Source: Rhodocollybia butyracea
Taxonomy: Eukaryota; Basidiomycota; Agaricomycetes; Agaricales; Omphalotaceae
Direction of reading: 5' to 3'
Assembly: GCA_015501585.1 (NCBI GenBank)
Contig: JADNRY010000230.1
Coordinates: forward strand, 1-64,000
Length of the DNA stretch: 64,000 nt
The notes beneath the pieces are model-generated. The model worked only from the letters and a program-made list of their open reading frames with translations, did no database searches and had not been told where the DNA came from. The translations under genes and the position numbers were made by a program. The number at the start of each line of letters is the position of its first letter. Position 1 is the first letter of the stretch. Positions 21,421-32,643 of the stretch are shown in pieces.

Positions 21421-23150
21421 AATCATGTTTGTCACAATCTCAACACCACCAGCCCCTCCGTCAGGCCATCGGATTTCTTTGCCGTCGATCCTAGGATAAG
21501 CCACCTGCCCAATGGCTCCTGCTCGGTCAAAGTCCACAGGCTTGACTACAGGCAGGCTGGGGTCAGCGGATGATTTCCTAATCAGAACATTAACATCCCG
21601 CTGACGTAGGGCCCAACGGAGCTGCCATATTACCAATGAATCGGTTCTCAGAACAATCCGATGCACCAAGTGGAGGGGCCGTTGTGTCGGATGGAACTTT
21701 AACAGAATGTTGAATGGTGCGGTTTGAGAAAACACGAAGGTTGAGAACAAAACGATTTATCAGAATATTTGGTAGACTGAGAAAGATTTTTATTAGGATG
21801 ATCAGTTAATTGGCTTGAAAAGATAATAAGTATACGTACACAGCGAGAAATGGGGAAACGATGTTTGTGAAGGCTTGCTCTGGCTTTGCTGCCTGGGTTG
21901 TACATGTTCGAATCATTGCCATTCTTTAGAACGTTATGGGGGGTAACTCACGAACATGGAGTTCTGGACTGGAGGTTGAGTGAAATAACACGAAGAATAA
22001 AACATAACGCACCAATGCGAAAGCAGCTAATATACTATCGATTACGAAGATGGTGCTAGAGGGAGGTAAGACTGCATTTGAAGCTGCGACGGAAAGTTGA
22101 AGAAAGAACTTACAAGAAGTACAGAGTGCCTGTGTAAACATAAATGCACGTTAATAAAATTGGACTGCGGCCATTATGACAGTTGAAAGGTTCACCTACC
22201 ATCACGCAGAACCAGCTCAGCGATGCTATGAATACCAGATTTTCGGGATTCTATGATGTGACGAACGGTTCGGACCAAAGTCAAAATGAAGACCACAGTT
22301 GCAAAAGTCAATTGGAGGAGAGGAGAAACAAGGGTCACTAGCACGTAGATTAATTGGCCTGGAACAATGCACTGCTCAGTGAACCAAAGACTGACAACTG
22401 ACAAGGAAAAGTAAGAGCCGTCATTACAACGAATAGACAGGAGGAAGATGCGTTGAATGTGCTGACATTTCGTACTCAAGGCCCTCATTGATGGCACATG
22501 GTGAGAACAGCTCAATATTTGTGCCTTTGGTGGTGGTTATTCTGAGCGAGAACCACGCCTACATAGACCCATAAAATATGAATATAGTTGTGCAAACCCG
22601 TAATACACAAAGGGCGCACCAGGAAAGCATTAACAACATCCGCGATGACCAATGGACACAGCAGAACGAGTAGCAGTGGCCGCTTTTTACTGAAGAGGGC
22701 ATAAACCCTCAAAACGGAAAGTACTACAGCAAACAACTCTCAGCGGCGGTATTTGATGGGGAATGAAGATGACATACATTTTTCGGTTGCACCAGTAATA
22801 CTGGAAAAGACAAGCAACGCAAGATTAAGGTCCCTACAACTGGGCACAATATCCTGAGTCAAGCAAGGCTTCAAGCAGATATGCTAGAGAGAAAATGCCA
22901 AACCTTATACTTGTCATTTTTTGGGAGAAAACGACTAGTTCTAAGACTGCCAATGGCAAAAAACTGTAGCGACACAGAATGAATAACATAGAAGGGCCGG
23001 TTAGTCGACTAGACCATATAAATTGAACTTCAGTAGGGAGTGTGAGCAAGAAGTCGTAAAATCATAAAACTGTGGTTCGGGGCATGAGCCGGATAACGCA
23101 ATGGCGACGATAATCTCACCGTAGGCCGACAAAGCCGTACATTTATTCAA
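21421..23150 (-). pseudogene. Second DUF6533-like membrane protein, apparently damaged
   Basis: Exon-like pieces on the minus strand match the DUF6533 layout: FYDFLLTLPTEVQFIW...SMLFILCRYSFLPLAVLE (23075-22930), VVLSVLRVYALFSKKRPLLL (22730-22640), LLQLTFATVVFILTLVRTVR ... SIAELVLRDGR (22320-22192), and a possible tail with RDVNVLIRKSSADPSLPVVK (21600-21421). Directly upstream of FYDFLLTL there is an in-frame TGA and no usable acceptor between it and the domain, so the first exon cannot be joined. I treat the locus as probably inactive; missed splicing could still rescue it. It is a diverged paralogue of the gene at 11963-13223. Confidence 0.6.
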
Positions 23151-24187
23151 CACACTATGAGCAACATGAGGATATTTGTGCAGAGGTTCGCTTGACCAAC
23201 ATACCGGAGGTCAGCGATGTCACTGAAAGAGTCTGACATGGCGGCCAAAAAACCAGTAGAGCGCTAGTCGCAAGACGCACTAAATCGGCAAGAAATGAGC
23301 GGACTGAAAGGAAGAAGGAATAATTTATGAGGTAGCACGGTCCAAGAGTTGAATGTAGGGCCCAGAGATTAATCCTGAAATCAGTTCGCTGCAGGTATCT
23401 GAAAGCACCGCTCGGCGCTGGAAACTGGTGGTAAACTGCCGAACAGTGGCTCAAGCGTATACACTTTCTGATAGGAGACACCTATCTGCTACCTGCCCTC
23501 TGTTCATCATGATTTTCGCTGCGCCAAGGCCAAAGCTACAGCAAAGGAAGAATGAATCACTGACAGCACTGGATATCTTTCTCCGAGATCTCATCCCCGT
23601 CCCCGAACCATTCGCACTTGCTCTAGTACTAATGCAATTCTATAGCCGCAGTGAGGAAAAGCAGGACAATATCGTACTATTACCTTCATCGTTCCGGAGA
23701 AGCGTGACAGTGATCCCAATGTACTGGTCGCAGTATTATTTCGCTCCCGGAGGACCACAGTAGTCCCGGACTGATCCCATCGTTTGGGGTAATCATGGTC
23801 AGGACAGCTCTAAGTTTCTTGATGATCCAATCGCAAGTGGACTGTTTAGTACACTGTTTAGTACATCTACAATCGGCATCGCGTATGTCCCTAATATTCC
23901 ACGTTCCGATCTCGTTATTTGTGAATGTTCGACAAGCTTTCCTCGAGTGTTTTGAAGAAATTCGTGATGATTCAAACTCGGACTTTTTGAACGTATCCCA
24001 GTCCTGTTCTTCTCCGAGCCTGCCATATCCATCTTCAATCTGGCCTTCGAGGTTTCGAGATTGTGTTGCTTTCGAACGACCCCTCCATTCTCTTCGAGTT
24101 TAGGCGCTCGCCAACTAATTTTTTGCCTTTCCATTAAAGTAACTATCGAACCGCTGAACCAGCAATCTAGTGCGTCGAAGAGAACAT
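23151..24187. other. Region without a recognised gene
   Basis: Open frames exist on both strands (23428-23763 plus; 23799-24134 minus; an overlapping plus frame from 23770 reading DPIVWGNHGQDSSKFLDD). None shows a known domain. A short unknown plus-strand gene cannot be excluded. CTGTTTAGTACA is directly repeated at 23851 and 23863. Confidence 0.4.
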
Positions 24188-25063
24188 TTATTTGCGGTCT
24201 AGGTCCCCTAACAGGGTTCTTATAGCACCTTCATCTAGCCCGCGTGAATCAGGATCTGCCGCTTCAATAGCCTGTGTTATCGCGATAATGTGTTTCGCGT
24301 CTGGCGAATTGATCCACACTCGACCATTGAGCCCAACAGCAATCTCGAGAGGAAACACAGATCCCAAAAGGGGTAGGAGAAAATGATTTGGGTCCAGTAA
24401 TCTGTGAATACCAAAAGAAAAGACTGTTAGATTCGTGTTGTTGAGATAAATCTACGCACTGTCTGCACATCTTAAGACTACATCGTACAAGGAATCCACC
24501 CTTGAGTTCCCCAAACCCCTCTGCTTTTCGCGTCTGTGCATCAAAACATTCCAGTTCTGGTTCCATGTCTTTGTGTGCTAATGAAACTCGTGCGTAGACG
24601 AGGCTCCCAACCTATTCCAGGTTTTTAGCGTAAAAACAGCGGGTTAAGAGAGATCCAATATCTGCTACCTTCAGATTTGGTTTGTTTCTTTTTGTGGCGC
24701 CTTCGAAAGCCAGACCATCCAAGTTCGCGGAGTGCGCTGACCCGATGTCAACCCGAAATCCTTCGCCTTGTTTTTGAGCTATAACGCCTATCACGGCTTC
24801 TTGTGCAGCGGGTACATACTAGATAGCTGGATGATCAGGAGATATAGCATTATTTTGACATGGAACGAGCCTACCCGCCGCGAATTACTTTCGATCCACC
24901 ATTTGCTACCGTTTGTCGAATGATTAAGTGTCCCCGCACGAGTAGATATTACTGAGGGTGTTGTGCGCGCGCCAGACGCATTGTTGACTTGCAGGAGGCC
25001 AGGACCAAGCTTCAGATTTACGTGCTGAGCCGGAACTCGTTCGCCAGGGAGCACGGTGGACAT
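24188..25063 (-). CDS. RRP40: Exosome complex component Rrp40 (EXOSC3)
   Basis: Four exons give a compact protein of about 230-250 residues. It begins MSTVLPGERVPAQHVNLKLG then GPGLLQ (N-terminal barrel), continues with KWWIESNSRR and VIGVIAQKQGEGFRVDIGSA (S1 domain), NLDGLAFEGATKRNKPNLKV, YARVSLAHKDMEPELECFD, and ends with a KH-like part (FPLEIAVGLNGRVWINSP ... IAITQAIEAAD). The conserved GLNGRVW signature is present. Rrp40 is a cap subunit of the RNA exosome, guiding RNA to the 3'-5' exonuclease in nucleus and cytoplasm. ATG at 25061-25063 fits the family N-terminus; an upstream Met in the same frame is less likely. Introns lie near 24840-24885, 24600-24665 and 24400-24460. It is divergent from VPS37 with a 65-bp gap. 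Confidence 0.92.
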
Positions 25064-25128
25064 GATAGTCGAATTAAGAAAGGTTAAGCGCACATGGGCG
25101 CTAGAGTTCTTGACTACTAACCACAACA
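25064..25128. promoter_or_regulatory. Very short bidirectional promoter, RRP40/VPS37
   Basis: Only 65 bp separate the two divergent start codons, so transcription start sites and 5' leaders must lie very close together or overlap the opposite gene. No TATA box is visible. Confidence 0.5.
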
Positions 25129-25867
25129 ATGTCTACCGATGTAGTCACTCAATTTACGACAGATTTCCCCGAGCTGGCTCATTTATCGTAGGACTACTCT
25201 CTGCTTCCGTCAATCTGCACTCAAATCCGTTCTTTGTTAGGCGGCAGGACCTGGAAGACCTACTCGCTGACCCAAACTACTTTCAGGCTGTGTTACACTC
25301 ATTGCCGAGGGTGAAAGCAATGCACGACGCTCAATCTGAGCTTGGGAATGCAAATGAATCTATTGCGAGTGAGCTATGAACAAGCTCAGCCGTCGTTACG
25401 CAATCTACATCTGCCTCAGATAACACTTTGGCGTTACAAGAAAGGCTGTATCGCCTTCGCTCGGAAACACAGGATGCTTTCAACGAAGCAAAGTCTCTGG
25501 AAGCAAGATGGAAGGAAGTAGAGAAAGAGCAGCGCGATGTTTATCAAGTTCGTCCCTGCGTTTATTCTGTGAAAACCGGTAACTAAACTGTACTGCTGTG
25601 CTGTAGAGGTTTTCGCCTCAATTTCTTCTTATGCGTCTTCGACATAGTATCACCGATCAAGACGTTGCTTCAGAGGCTCTGGCTACTGCTTTTATTCAAC
25701 ACCAAATAACGGGATCTTCGGAAAGTCATTCAGGAACGGCGACACCAAGCGGAAAGGAAATCGATGATTTTATCAAGGAATTCAAAGAGGCCCGGAAGGT
25801 TTACCACAAGAGAGTGATGTGGGCGGATAGATGGTCAAAAGGCCAGGTTGAATGGAGAGATGATTGA
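25129..25867 (+). CDS. VPS37: ESCRT-I subunit Vps37 (Mod_r domain)
   Basis: The first exon reads MSTDVVTQFTTDFPELAHL and joins through a short intron (donor GTAGGA, acceptor TTGTTAG) to RQDLEDLLADPNYFQAVL, the conserved start of the Mod_r domain. After a second intron comes a coiled coil (NLALQERLYRLRSETQDAF, SLEARWKEVEKEQRDVYQ), and after a third RFSPQFLLMRLRHSITDQD ... SEALATAFI. The C-terminus has IDDFIKEFKEARKVYHKR. The length (~190-200 residues) suits fungal Vps37. The protein holds the ESCRT-I stalk that sorts ubiquitinated membrane proteins into multivesicular bodies. All introns have GT-AG ends. It shares its short upstream region with RRP40. Confidence 0.92.
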
Positions 25868-26338
25868 AAGGTATCAACTGTCGTATGCCATTAATACCAG
25901 TTACCTTTAGCCCAAATTTGAAGGGACCGTACTATGTGTGGCTTCGAAAAACTCTTCGAGCCGTGTGTTCTAGCTTCGTAGCAAGAGTCCGCTTTGGCGT
26001 GATTAGTTTTCATGGCTCCCACTGCACAAACTCAGCTTTCCTTTCAAATACTGCTCAATCTAACACCTTCGATGCTCTTAACACGGATCACCTTCATATG
26101 ACGAGTGGATTATCTACCGTATCGGGTCCCAGAATCATGGCAGATTGGCTAGAGTCAAGACTGAGTCAAGTAGAAACTGTAGTATGCAGTATGTTTGCAC
26201 GAAACGAGCCTGTATTACTCGCTAGATGAAAAATCTTGATATATAGCAACGCATGGATGTCAAATTATTTGCCCCTCCCCCCCCCCCCAAAAAAAAAAAA
26301 AAGTGATCAAATAAAAGCTGTAACACTAGAAAATCATT
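25868..26338. other. 3' region of VPS37 and spacer
   Basis: The plus frame 25864-26229 shows no domain and is probably 3' UTR. A C(12)/A(14) homopolymer run lies at about 26274-26302. Confidence 0.5.
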
Positions 26339-26435
26339 GGCCAACGTGGGGATCGAACCCAAGACCTTCGCGTTAATCAGTGGCTTGCAGCCATTGATAT
26401 TAGCACGACGCTCTAACCAACTGAGCTAGTCGGCC
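26339..26435 (-). tRNA. tRNA-Ile (anticodon AAU), with intron
   Basis: On the minus strand the 97-nt gene begins GGCCGACTAGCTCAGTTGG and ends CCCACGTTGGCC. The acceptor stem GGCCGAC/GTTGGCC, the D arm with AGTTGGTTAGAG, and the T arm with GGTTCGATCCC are intact. The anticodon stem TCGTG/CGCGA holds the loop CTAATAA with anticodon AAT. A 24-nt intron sits after position 37 (26374-26397), as in nuclear tRNA introns. Confidence 0.95.
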
Positions 26436-27061
26436 ATGCTTAGCAAATAATGCATCTACAAATATCATCTTGCATTGTAAGTAATGAGTATTGGGCTACA
26501 CTTCAAACCACAGTCGTCCCCATCTGAGGCCGTATCTTACTGATGAATTGTGCATTTGACACCCTTATGTATGGGTATGGTACAGCAATTATTCTTAGCT
26601 CATATCTCATCACACCCTAACACCCCCTTCAGGTGTAACGTTAACCACGCCACATTCACTGGCACCTTATATGCTTCCTGGGGTACGGCCACTCGACGCA
26701 GGGTAACAATTTACGCGCAGTGTTCTCTAGCTTTATGCTTCAATCTAATTGAGCTGGTACTGAGCCTATTGAGACGGGCAAAGCTTTAGTTCCAAATGTA
26801 TACAAGTCATCAGATCTGATCAGCCATACACGTGTGATTGCAATCAAAAATATCGCCCTTTGTCTTTCCTTCCATCCACGCGCTCTATAAAGTCCTTGGT
26901 TTTGTGGTGTATAAGGTGAATCTCTGACTTAATCTCAACAAGTAAAAATCTACTTACTGACCTTCCTTTTTCCCTCTCAGTCGCATGCTTTTTTAATATT
27001 TAAATAATCTATTTCGCCTTGGGTCCCTAGCTTCAAGTTTTGTTCCTTTTTAAAAACACAG
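26436..27061. other. Intergenic
   Basis: Upstream of the 27062 gene. A pyrimidine-rich stretch near 26960-27055 may belong to its promoter or leader. No other feature was recognised. Confidence 0.4.
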
Positions 27062-28310
27062 ATGTCGTCTAGTTCCAACCATGGCGATGTTCTCGAGATG
27101 GCCAAAAAGCAAACCAGCGATTCTGTCTCCAAAACATCCATATCTGGCCCAACTCCATTACGGCCGTCTACCGCCGAGACAAAAATACCATCGACGCCGG
27201 TGACGGGTACAGGGAAGGGAAAGCGGAAGGCAGATGAAGTGGAAGGGAATACACCGCCAGATGTGCGCAAACAAAAGGCTACGTTCGCAGCGGATCCAAG
27301 ACGTGAGTACACAGTGGCTATCACCTAGTCAAAAACTTTACAAGTAAAAAAAATGCTCCTATATCATTATGCAGCTCATCGTGGATCAGCAACATCGAGC
27401 TCCTCTCATGCGCCGTCCTCCTATACTCGAAAACGAGCTAGGCTATCCACCACACCCTCAGCCGCAGGTCTCGCTGCATCAATGGCCGCTGTAGGAGAAT
27501 CAGACTCGCCTGTAGAGCCACGGCCACCTTCGCGCTCGGAAAGCCAGAACGCCGGAAACACAGGCACCTGGAACTCTGCACGAGGGCGTAATCAACTCAA
27601 CACGCTAACGCGTTCGCATTCTCGTACCACCTCTCGATCTCGTGTGAGCCAGAATCCTTCTCACACTCACACTCGAGTACCTTCCGTTCGCGCACCGTCG
27701 CTTTCGCAGGCCTCTATTCCTATCTCAGCTTTAATATCACCACACGCGCCGTCTGTCTCACACACCCATGCCTCTACGTTCCACATGCGGGACCCGCGGA
27801 AGCCACCGAAGATACAGTCTACGCCTTGGACGTTGGCGTTTCCCCAGGCTGGATATGGAGAGCACGGCTACGTTTCAGGGCGTATACATTCTGTCTTGCT
27901 ATCGGGGTTCTTAAGTAGGGGGCAGCGGACAGAGGATGCAGAGTCACACAAGGAAGAGCGTTCGTCACCGTTAGGGTGGTACGAAGGAGGAGGCAGTCCG
28001 CCGCATGCTTGGCTCTTTTTTCTTGGGTTCATTATCTTTCCGCTGTGGTGGGTCGCTGCGCTGTTGAAAATCCCACAAACGAGGAAAATCGAGGGTGGCC
28101 ATGATGGGCAAAAATCGGTCGTTCTGGATGACCCTCAAGTAGAACATGGTACGCTTTTTTCAAAATATCCCATTATCGTTGCTGCTGTATTCACTCCTGT
28201 TGTTAGACGCGAGATCGTGGCGAAGGCGATGTCGAATCATGAGTGGAGTGGCGCTAGTAACATATATCCCGTTCATCGTTCTCGTTGCCGTCTTTGCGCC
28301 TCGGAGCTGA
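27062..28310 (+). CDS. Serine-rich fungal protein with C-terminal membrane segments
   Basis: Three exons (27062-27302, 27375-28148, 28207-28310) splice in frame to 372 residues. The first 200 residues are disordered and rich in Ser, Thr, Pro and Arg, with basic patches (GKGKRKADE, TRKRARLS). Then a conserved block follows: PWTLAFPQAGYGEHGYVSG, PPHAWLFFLGFIIFPLWWVA (first hydrophobic segment), KSVVLDDPQVEH and, after the last intron, DARSWRRRCRIMSGVAL with the second segment TYIPFIVLVAVFAP. This matches a conserved but uncharacterised family of fungal serine-rich proteins with two membrane segments. No enzymatic motif is seen. Donors GTGAGT and GTACGC and acceptors GCAG and TTAG are clear. Confidence 0.8.
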
Positions 28311-28719
28311 CCCGAGATGATATTTTCCGTCTTTGTTTCCGCATCTCTCTCTCTGGCTCTTATCTACCACCACAACCCACTGTATCTTTCCTTCCAAATT
28401 TGCTGTATCTTGCATATAGATTATACTGAAAACCGAGCTTGCTCTAATTCACTGCTTCCTTCCCACAAGGCACAAACACACAACCAATCACACACATTCC
28501 TTTCACACTGTCCCTCTTTTCTGTTGTTGTACATATGCAATACATACATAGAGTATGTTATATACCAACCCCCCCATGTACCTTTTACCATTATGGTTAA
28601 ATAAATTGATTGTAGTGAAGCTTTTGACTGAACGAAAGACAGTATCAATGACAAAGTTGCATAAAAAGTGTATAAAAATATCAAAAACTTGTAACCACCT
28701 GAAAAAAAAAACTACATCG

Positions 28720-31700
28720 TCATACCATACTATCCTGCACGCACTTTAACGGCGGAAACGTCGGCTTCCGACCACTCTGAATATCCTCCGTCGCGCGCCG
28801 CTGAAGCATCCTACTCCGTTCCCAATTCACACCGTCCTCATCCGATCCATGCAACCCCGGAATATCCTGGATACTTTTCTCGAACTCGTCTGCTCGCAGT
28901 TTCCGCAGCTCCAGCTGTGCCCCAGCATACTCCACCGTGCTCGTCTCCCGCAAGCGCAGGCGATCCCGCCGTTTCTCGAGCTTGGCGCAGTCTGCTTCGA
29001 AGGTGGGTACGACGCGGTGGGATCGTGCCAAGGCGAGTTTACGAGCGATCGCTAGTTGCTGATCAAGGAGTTCAGATTTGGTTTGCCGGAGAGAGGGCGG
29101 GATTTGAGGGGCGGAGCGAACACATCGGACTCGGGAGGGCGTGGTTGATTTGGGGCTTGTTGGAGATGGATCTACCGGGGGATCACGCTGCTTCTCCAAA
29201 CTTTTCGGTTCACTCTCGTCGACAGCACCACCACCACCACCTTGTTTACTAGAAGAAGCTACTTGATTGGCGACATTCTTCACCTCTTTCAAGGGACTGG
29301 CTGCTGAGGAAGGAGCTCCGCGAGAACTGGTCACTTTAGACCGTTTCGTGGGTGTGAGGTCTATAACTTTTGGAGACACCAACGCCAAAGGGCGTTTCCT
29401 CCAGTTCGTAGGGCTTGACAAGGGCGAAGGAGTTGCATGTGCGGGTCTGGAAGATGAAGAAACGAAAACGTTCGAATTCGTTTGCTCTGCGGGGTTTCGG
29501 ATACGGAACCCTTGTTCAGCAGATGTTCGAGGCTGGATAGTCGAGCGGGAACACGATGGAGGCAGGTTTACAGGACGAACTATGGAAATCAAAACAGGCG
29601 ATTGTGATAAGGCAAGGGAGATCGAGGTCCTACTTTGTCAATTGGAGTTGATGTCGTGAAATGCTGCCCATTACCACGAGCTGGACTACCCGACGGCTTG
29701 TTGTTCAGAGGTGACTTTGGAACGGATCGGTGCTTCGGTACACCTCGAATGGGTGAAGATTCAGGAGTCATCCTTCGTATTCCCATTCTGGGCTCGCGAC
29801 TTGCTCCCGTAAGGCTCGCCTCAATTTCTGCCGCATCCTCATCCTCGAAAGACATCGAGGACCGGTCCCATCGAGCCTGTGCATCGTACTCCCCACCATC
29901 CGACGGCGCAAATAAATGATGTGCCGTTCGTGCATGAGCGTCTTCATCATCAGAGGAATCGTGTTCATTATCACTGCTATTCCGGATACGAATGGTGGAC
30001 TCCCTTCGTATCGCGATCCGTTTCTTCGCTGGAGTGTCTGCCGTGGGCCCTTTTCCTTTCAAAGTCGTCTCGGGTGGATGGTCGGGTTGAGATTCGTCCC
30101 ACTTTGACAGACCTAACCAGCTTCTGAGGACATCTATTCTTCGGCCGGCGCTGCCTTTGAGCGCAGATGGGTCGACACCATAACCGAGCCCAACAAGCCA
30201 TTGCTTTGCCATCGCTCGAGATTTCATATCTGCATTTTCGGAAAGATCTCCGATGATGTTCTTCACCGCAACATCCTGCTCGTCATCGTCAGGAATGGTC
30301 TGTTTCGATACAGTTCGACATAGCCGAGCTAGTTCGAGGAATAAGGTATGCTGAGCGACTGGGACGGGAGGAATAAGTTGACGGGCTGGGATATCAGGTT
30401 TTCGACAGCAGCTCTGAAAAATGCGGTCGATACCCGCCCAGTCGAGGTCCAGCAATGAAGGGTCTAGTGTGTTCGGTATGATACGCTTAGGTCGGAAGAG
30501 GGAGACGAACGATTGCAATTCTGGGAGAGGTGAATGTCGCGAAAGAGGTACCAGCTTTGGAACCATAGTCAATGAACAGGCTACCAGAAAAAACTACAGT
30601 ACGTACCAAAGACCGAACTACCTCTCCTTTCAATAGCTGGTTCTTCGTCGTGGCTTTGTATTTCGCCCAAGACTCTGGAGTCATGGAGCTTACAGGATTC
30701 ACGTATACGACCACCTTCTCCTGGCTTTTTTCGCGTTTCGCCTTCTGATTTGACATGGGTAGATTGAACATCCTGTTCATAGCCTCAACAGTGTCTTCGC
30801 TGGCTTCATCATTCAGGCTTTCGTCGTTGTCTTCGACGAAGTTGCCATCGCGGTCGACATTGACATGGGAACAACGAGAAAAGCGTTCGCAAGCATGAAA
30901 ACGCGTTTCATCTGGGTCTGTCGTTCCGAGGGCTTGCAAAAGAGGATCGGAGGTAAGTCGAGAGTATATTTTGTACTTGTAGTCATCCAAATGGATCTGT
31001 TAAGATAATAAGCCTCGTAAGTCGAAAATAAAGATCGGAATATTACTTTGCAGTTGAATGCCCTAGCTATCGCCTTGAGAATGTCCTCATATCCCCATGT
31101 CCATGAATTGATAAAGAAATACGTTGAAGGGGGATATAACTTGAGAAGCGCGACTAAACCGGTAGTTGCGTCTTCCTATAAGTTTCCCGTTTGCGTCAAA
31201 CTTGATACACATAAAACCAGCAACTGACTTTAGTGGGAACCTGATGGCTCTGCATGACACATGCAGTATCCAGATATATCGCTTCCAAGGTTTTTATGAC
31301 ACCACAATGTGTGTTGGTGGACGAAGTATCGTAATCAGGAAGGGAAAGATAAGGCTGAAGAAATAGGTTGTGTTTAAGGGATTCCAAGAACCACGGTTCT
31401 GCTCGGAAGTCTCCTGTATGTAGGAGAGCTCCTTCTTTGCCTTCAATAAGGTACCTATATACACCCAGTTAGTTATGTCTCACATGAAAGGTTGAATAAA
31501 CGCACATTACAGACCCAGGACAATGATTCGCATCGAAAAGAGTGATGATGACTTCCTTGCCATCTTCCAATTCCACGCTAGTCGGTGTATGCAATGGAAA
31601 CACTTTTAACAAGTCTCTCGCGCCAACGTGCGAGAGTTCTCCATCTGGTCCGACGAAAGGGTCAACCTTTAAATGCTTATAGGTACGTTGATGTTCTGCA

Positions 31701-31954
31701 CGGTATTCTCCTTCGAAAAACGCGCGCTCTTTGTAGACCTCGTGCCTTAAAAGCATCGTTTTGGCGTCTGCTGAACATATTACAGATTGACTGAAAGATT
31801 TGGCTTGCAAACCGACGATGTGATCCGAGTGGGTATGCGTAAGAAGGTGAAGAGCAGCATTTTGTGGATATGAGTCTGATGGAATGGCGCTGAATCCATC
31901 GATCCGAATAGGATAAGGCAGAGCAAAAGAGTTGAAGGGTGTTCCAGGAGGCAT
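28720..31954 (-). CDS. SNM1/Artemis-like DNA repair nuclease (metallo-beta-lactamase, beta-CASP)
   Basis: From ATG 31954 (MPPGTPFNSFALPYPIRIDG) the protein shows the metallo-beta-lactamase motif LLTHTHSDHIVGL (HxHxDH) and LFDANHCPGSVM, typical of SNM1/Pso2/Artemis nucleases. The next exon gives KEGALLHTGDFRAEPWF, then IYLDTACV, and later YFFINSWTWGYEDILKAIA and the DRMBL region around KVVVYVNPVSSMTPESW and LPELQSFVSLFRPKRIIPN. Past residue ~450 the protein is long, acidic and Ser-rich. It ends with a coiled-coil-like segment (LAIARKLALARSHRV...LRKLRADEFEKSI). These enzymes cut or trim DNA ends and hairpins in crosslink and double-strand-break repair. The N-terminal start without a long leader fits the Artemis branch better than Pso2. 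At least four introns occur. A broken copy of the first exons lies at 55894-56524. Confidence 0.88.
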
Positions 31955-32062
31955 TAGAGACTTGTGGGCATTGTCGATAACTTGACAATGACTGGTCGTT
32001 GAAGTCAAGTTAATAATAAAAGATGACACAAGGGCTGCGATCAGGTGACTCTCGCAACCGAA

Positions 32063-32643
32063 CTTGTGGATTCTAATTTCTAAAACGAGTATTTTCTTCG
32101 TAAAAGACACTAGCTTTAAGTCTACGCAAATCCAGTCCAAGAGCTCATTTAAATGGAGTCGGAGCCGAAGCGATTCAGTTTTGGGGGCGGCGCGGAGGGG
32201 GTCTGTCGATAATACAGATTTTACTGTATGAAATTTCCGCCATGGTTTGCGATTCCAAGTTCGACGCCGTACTTTTTCAGCGTATTATCGTCGAGCTATA
32301 GAAAATCTTGCACTCTAGAAACCACAGACTGACTGTGCGGATTTGACGCTATCTGAAGGTATAGATATTCGGTAGGGATTATTTGATGTCGACCTGGATG
32401 CCAAAACTGTGCGGTGCTTACTACATAGTGCTTAAGGGCAGCTTTGATTCTTGAAGCTTTTTGAAGCCTGTATACACGCCACTGAGAGTTCGGTCGCTTA
32501 GTCAGCAAATTGAATATGATTATTTACTGCAGGGTAAACTCGAGTTGTGAATAGTTTCAAACTTCCATGTGTATATAATACGTCGCCGTTCCTCTTCTCA
32601 GGGACTTTCTGTGCTCTCTTTTCTAAAGGCTACGGTCCTCAAG
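32063..32643. other. Spacer between Artemis-like gene and MFS gene
   Basis: Divergent intergenic region holding both promoters. No further gene. GTATATAATA near 32571-32580 could be a TATA-like element about 70 bp upstream of the MFS start. Confidence 0.4.

Noticed and set aside
25864..26229. Plus ORF downstream of VPS37
   Set aside because: No domain and no exon context; more likely the 3' UTR of VPS37.
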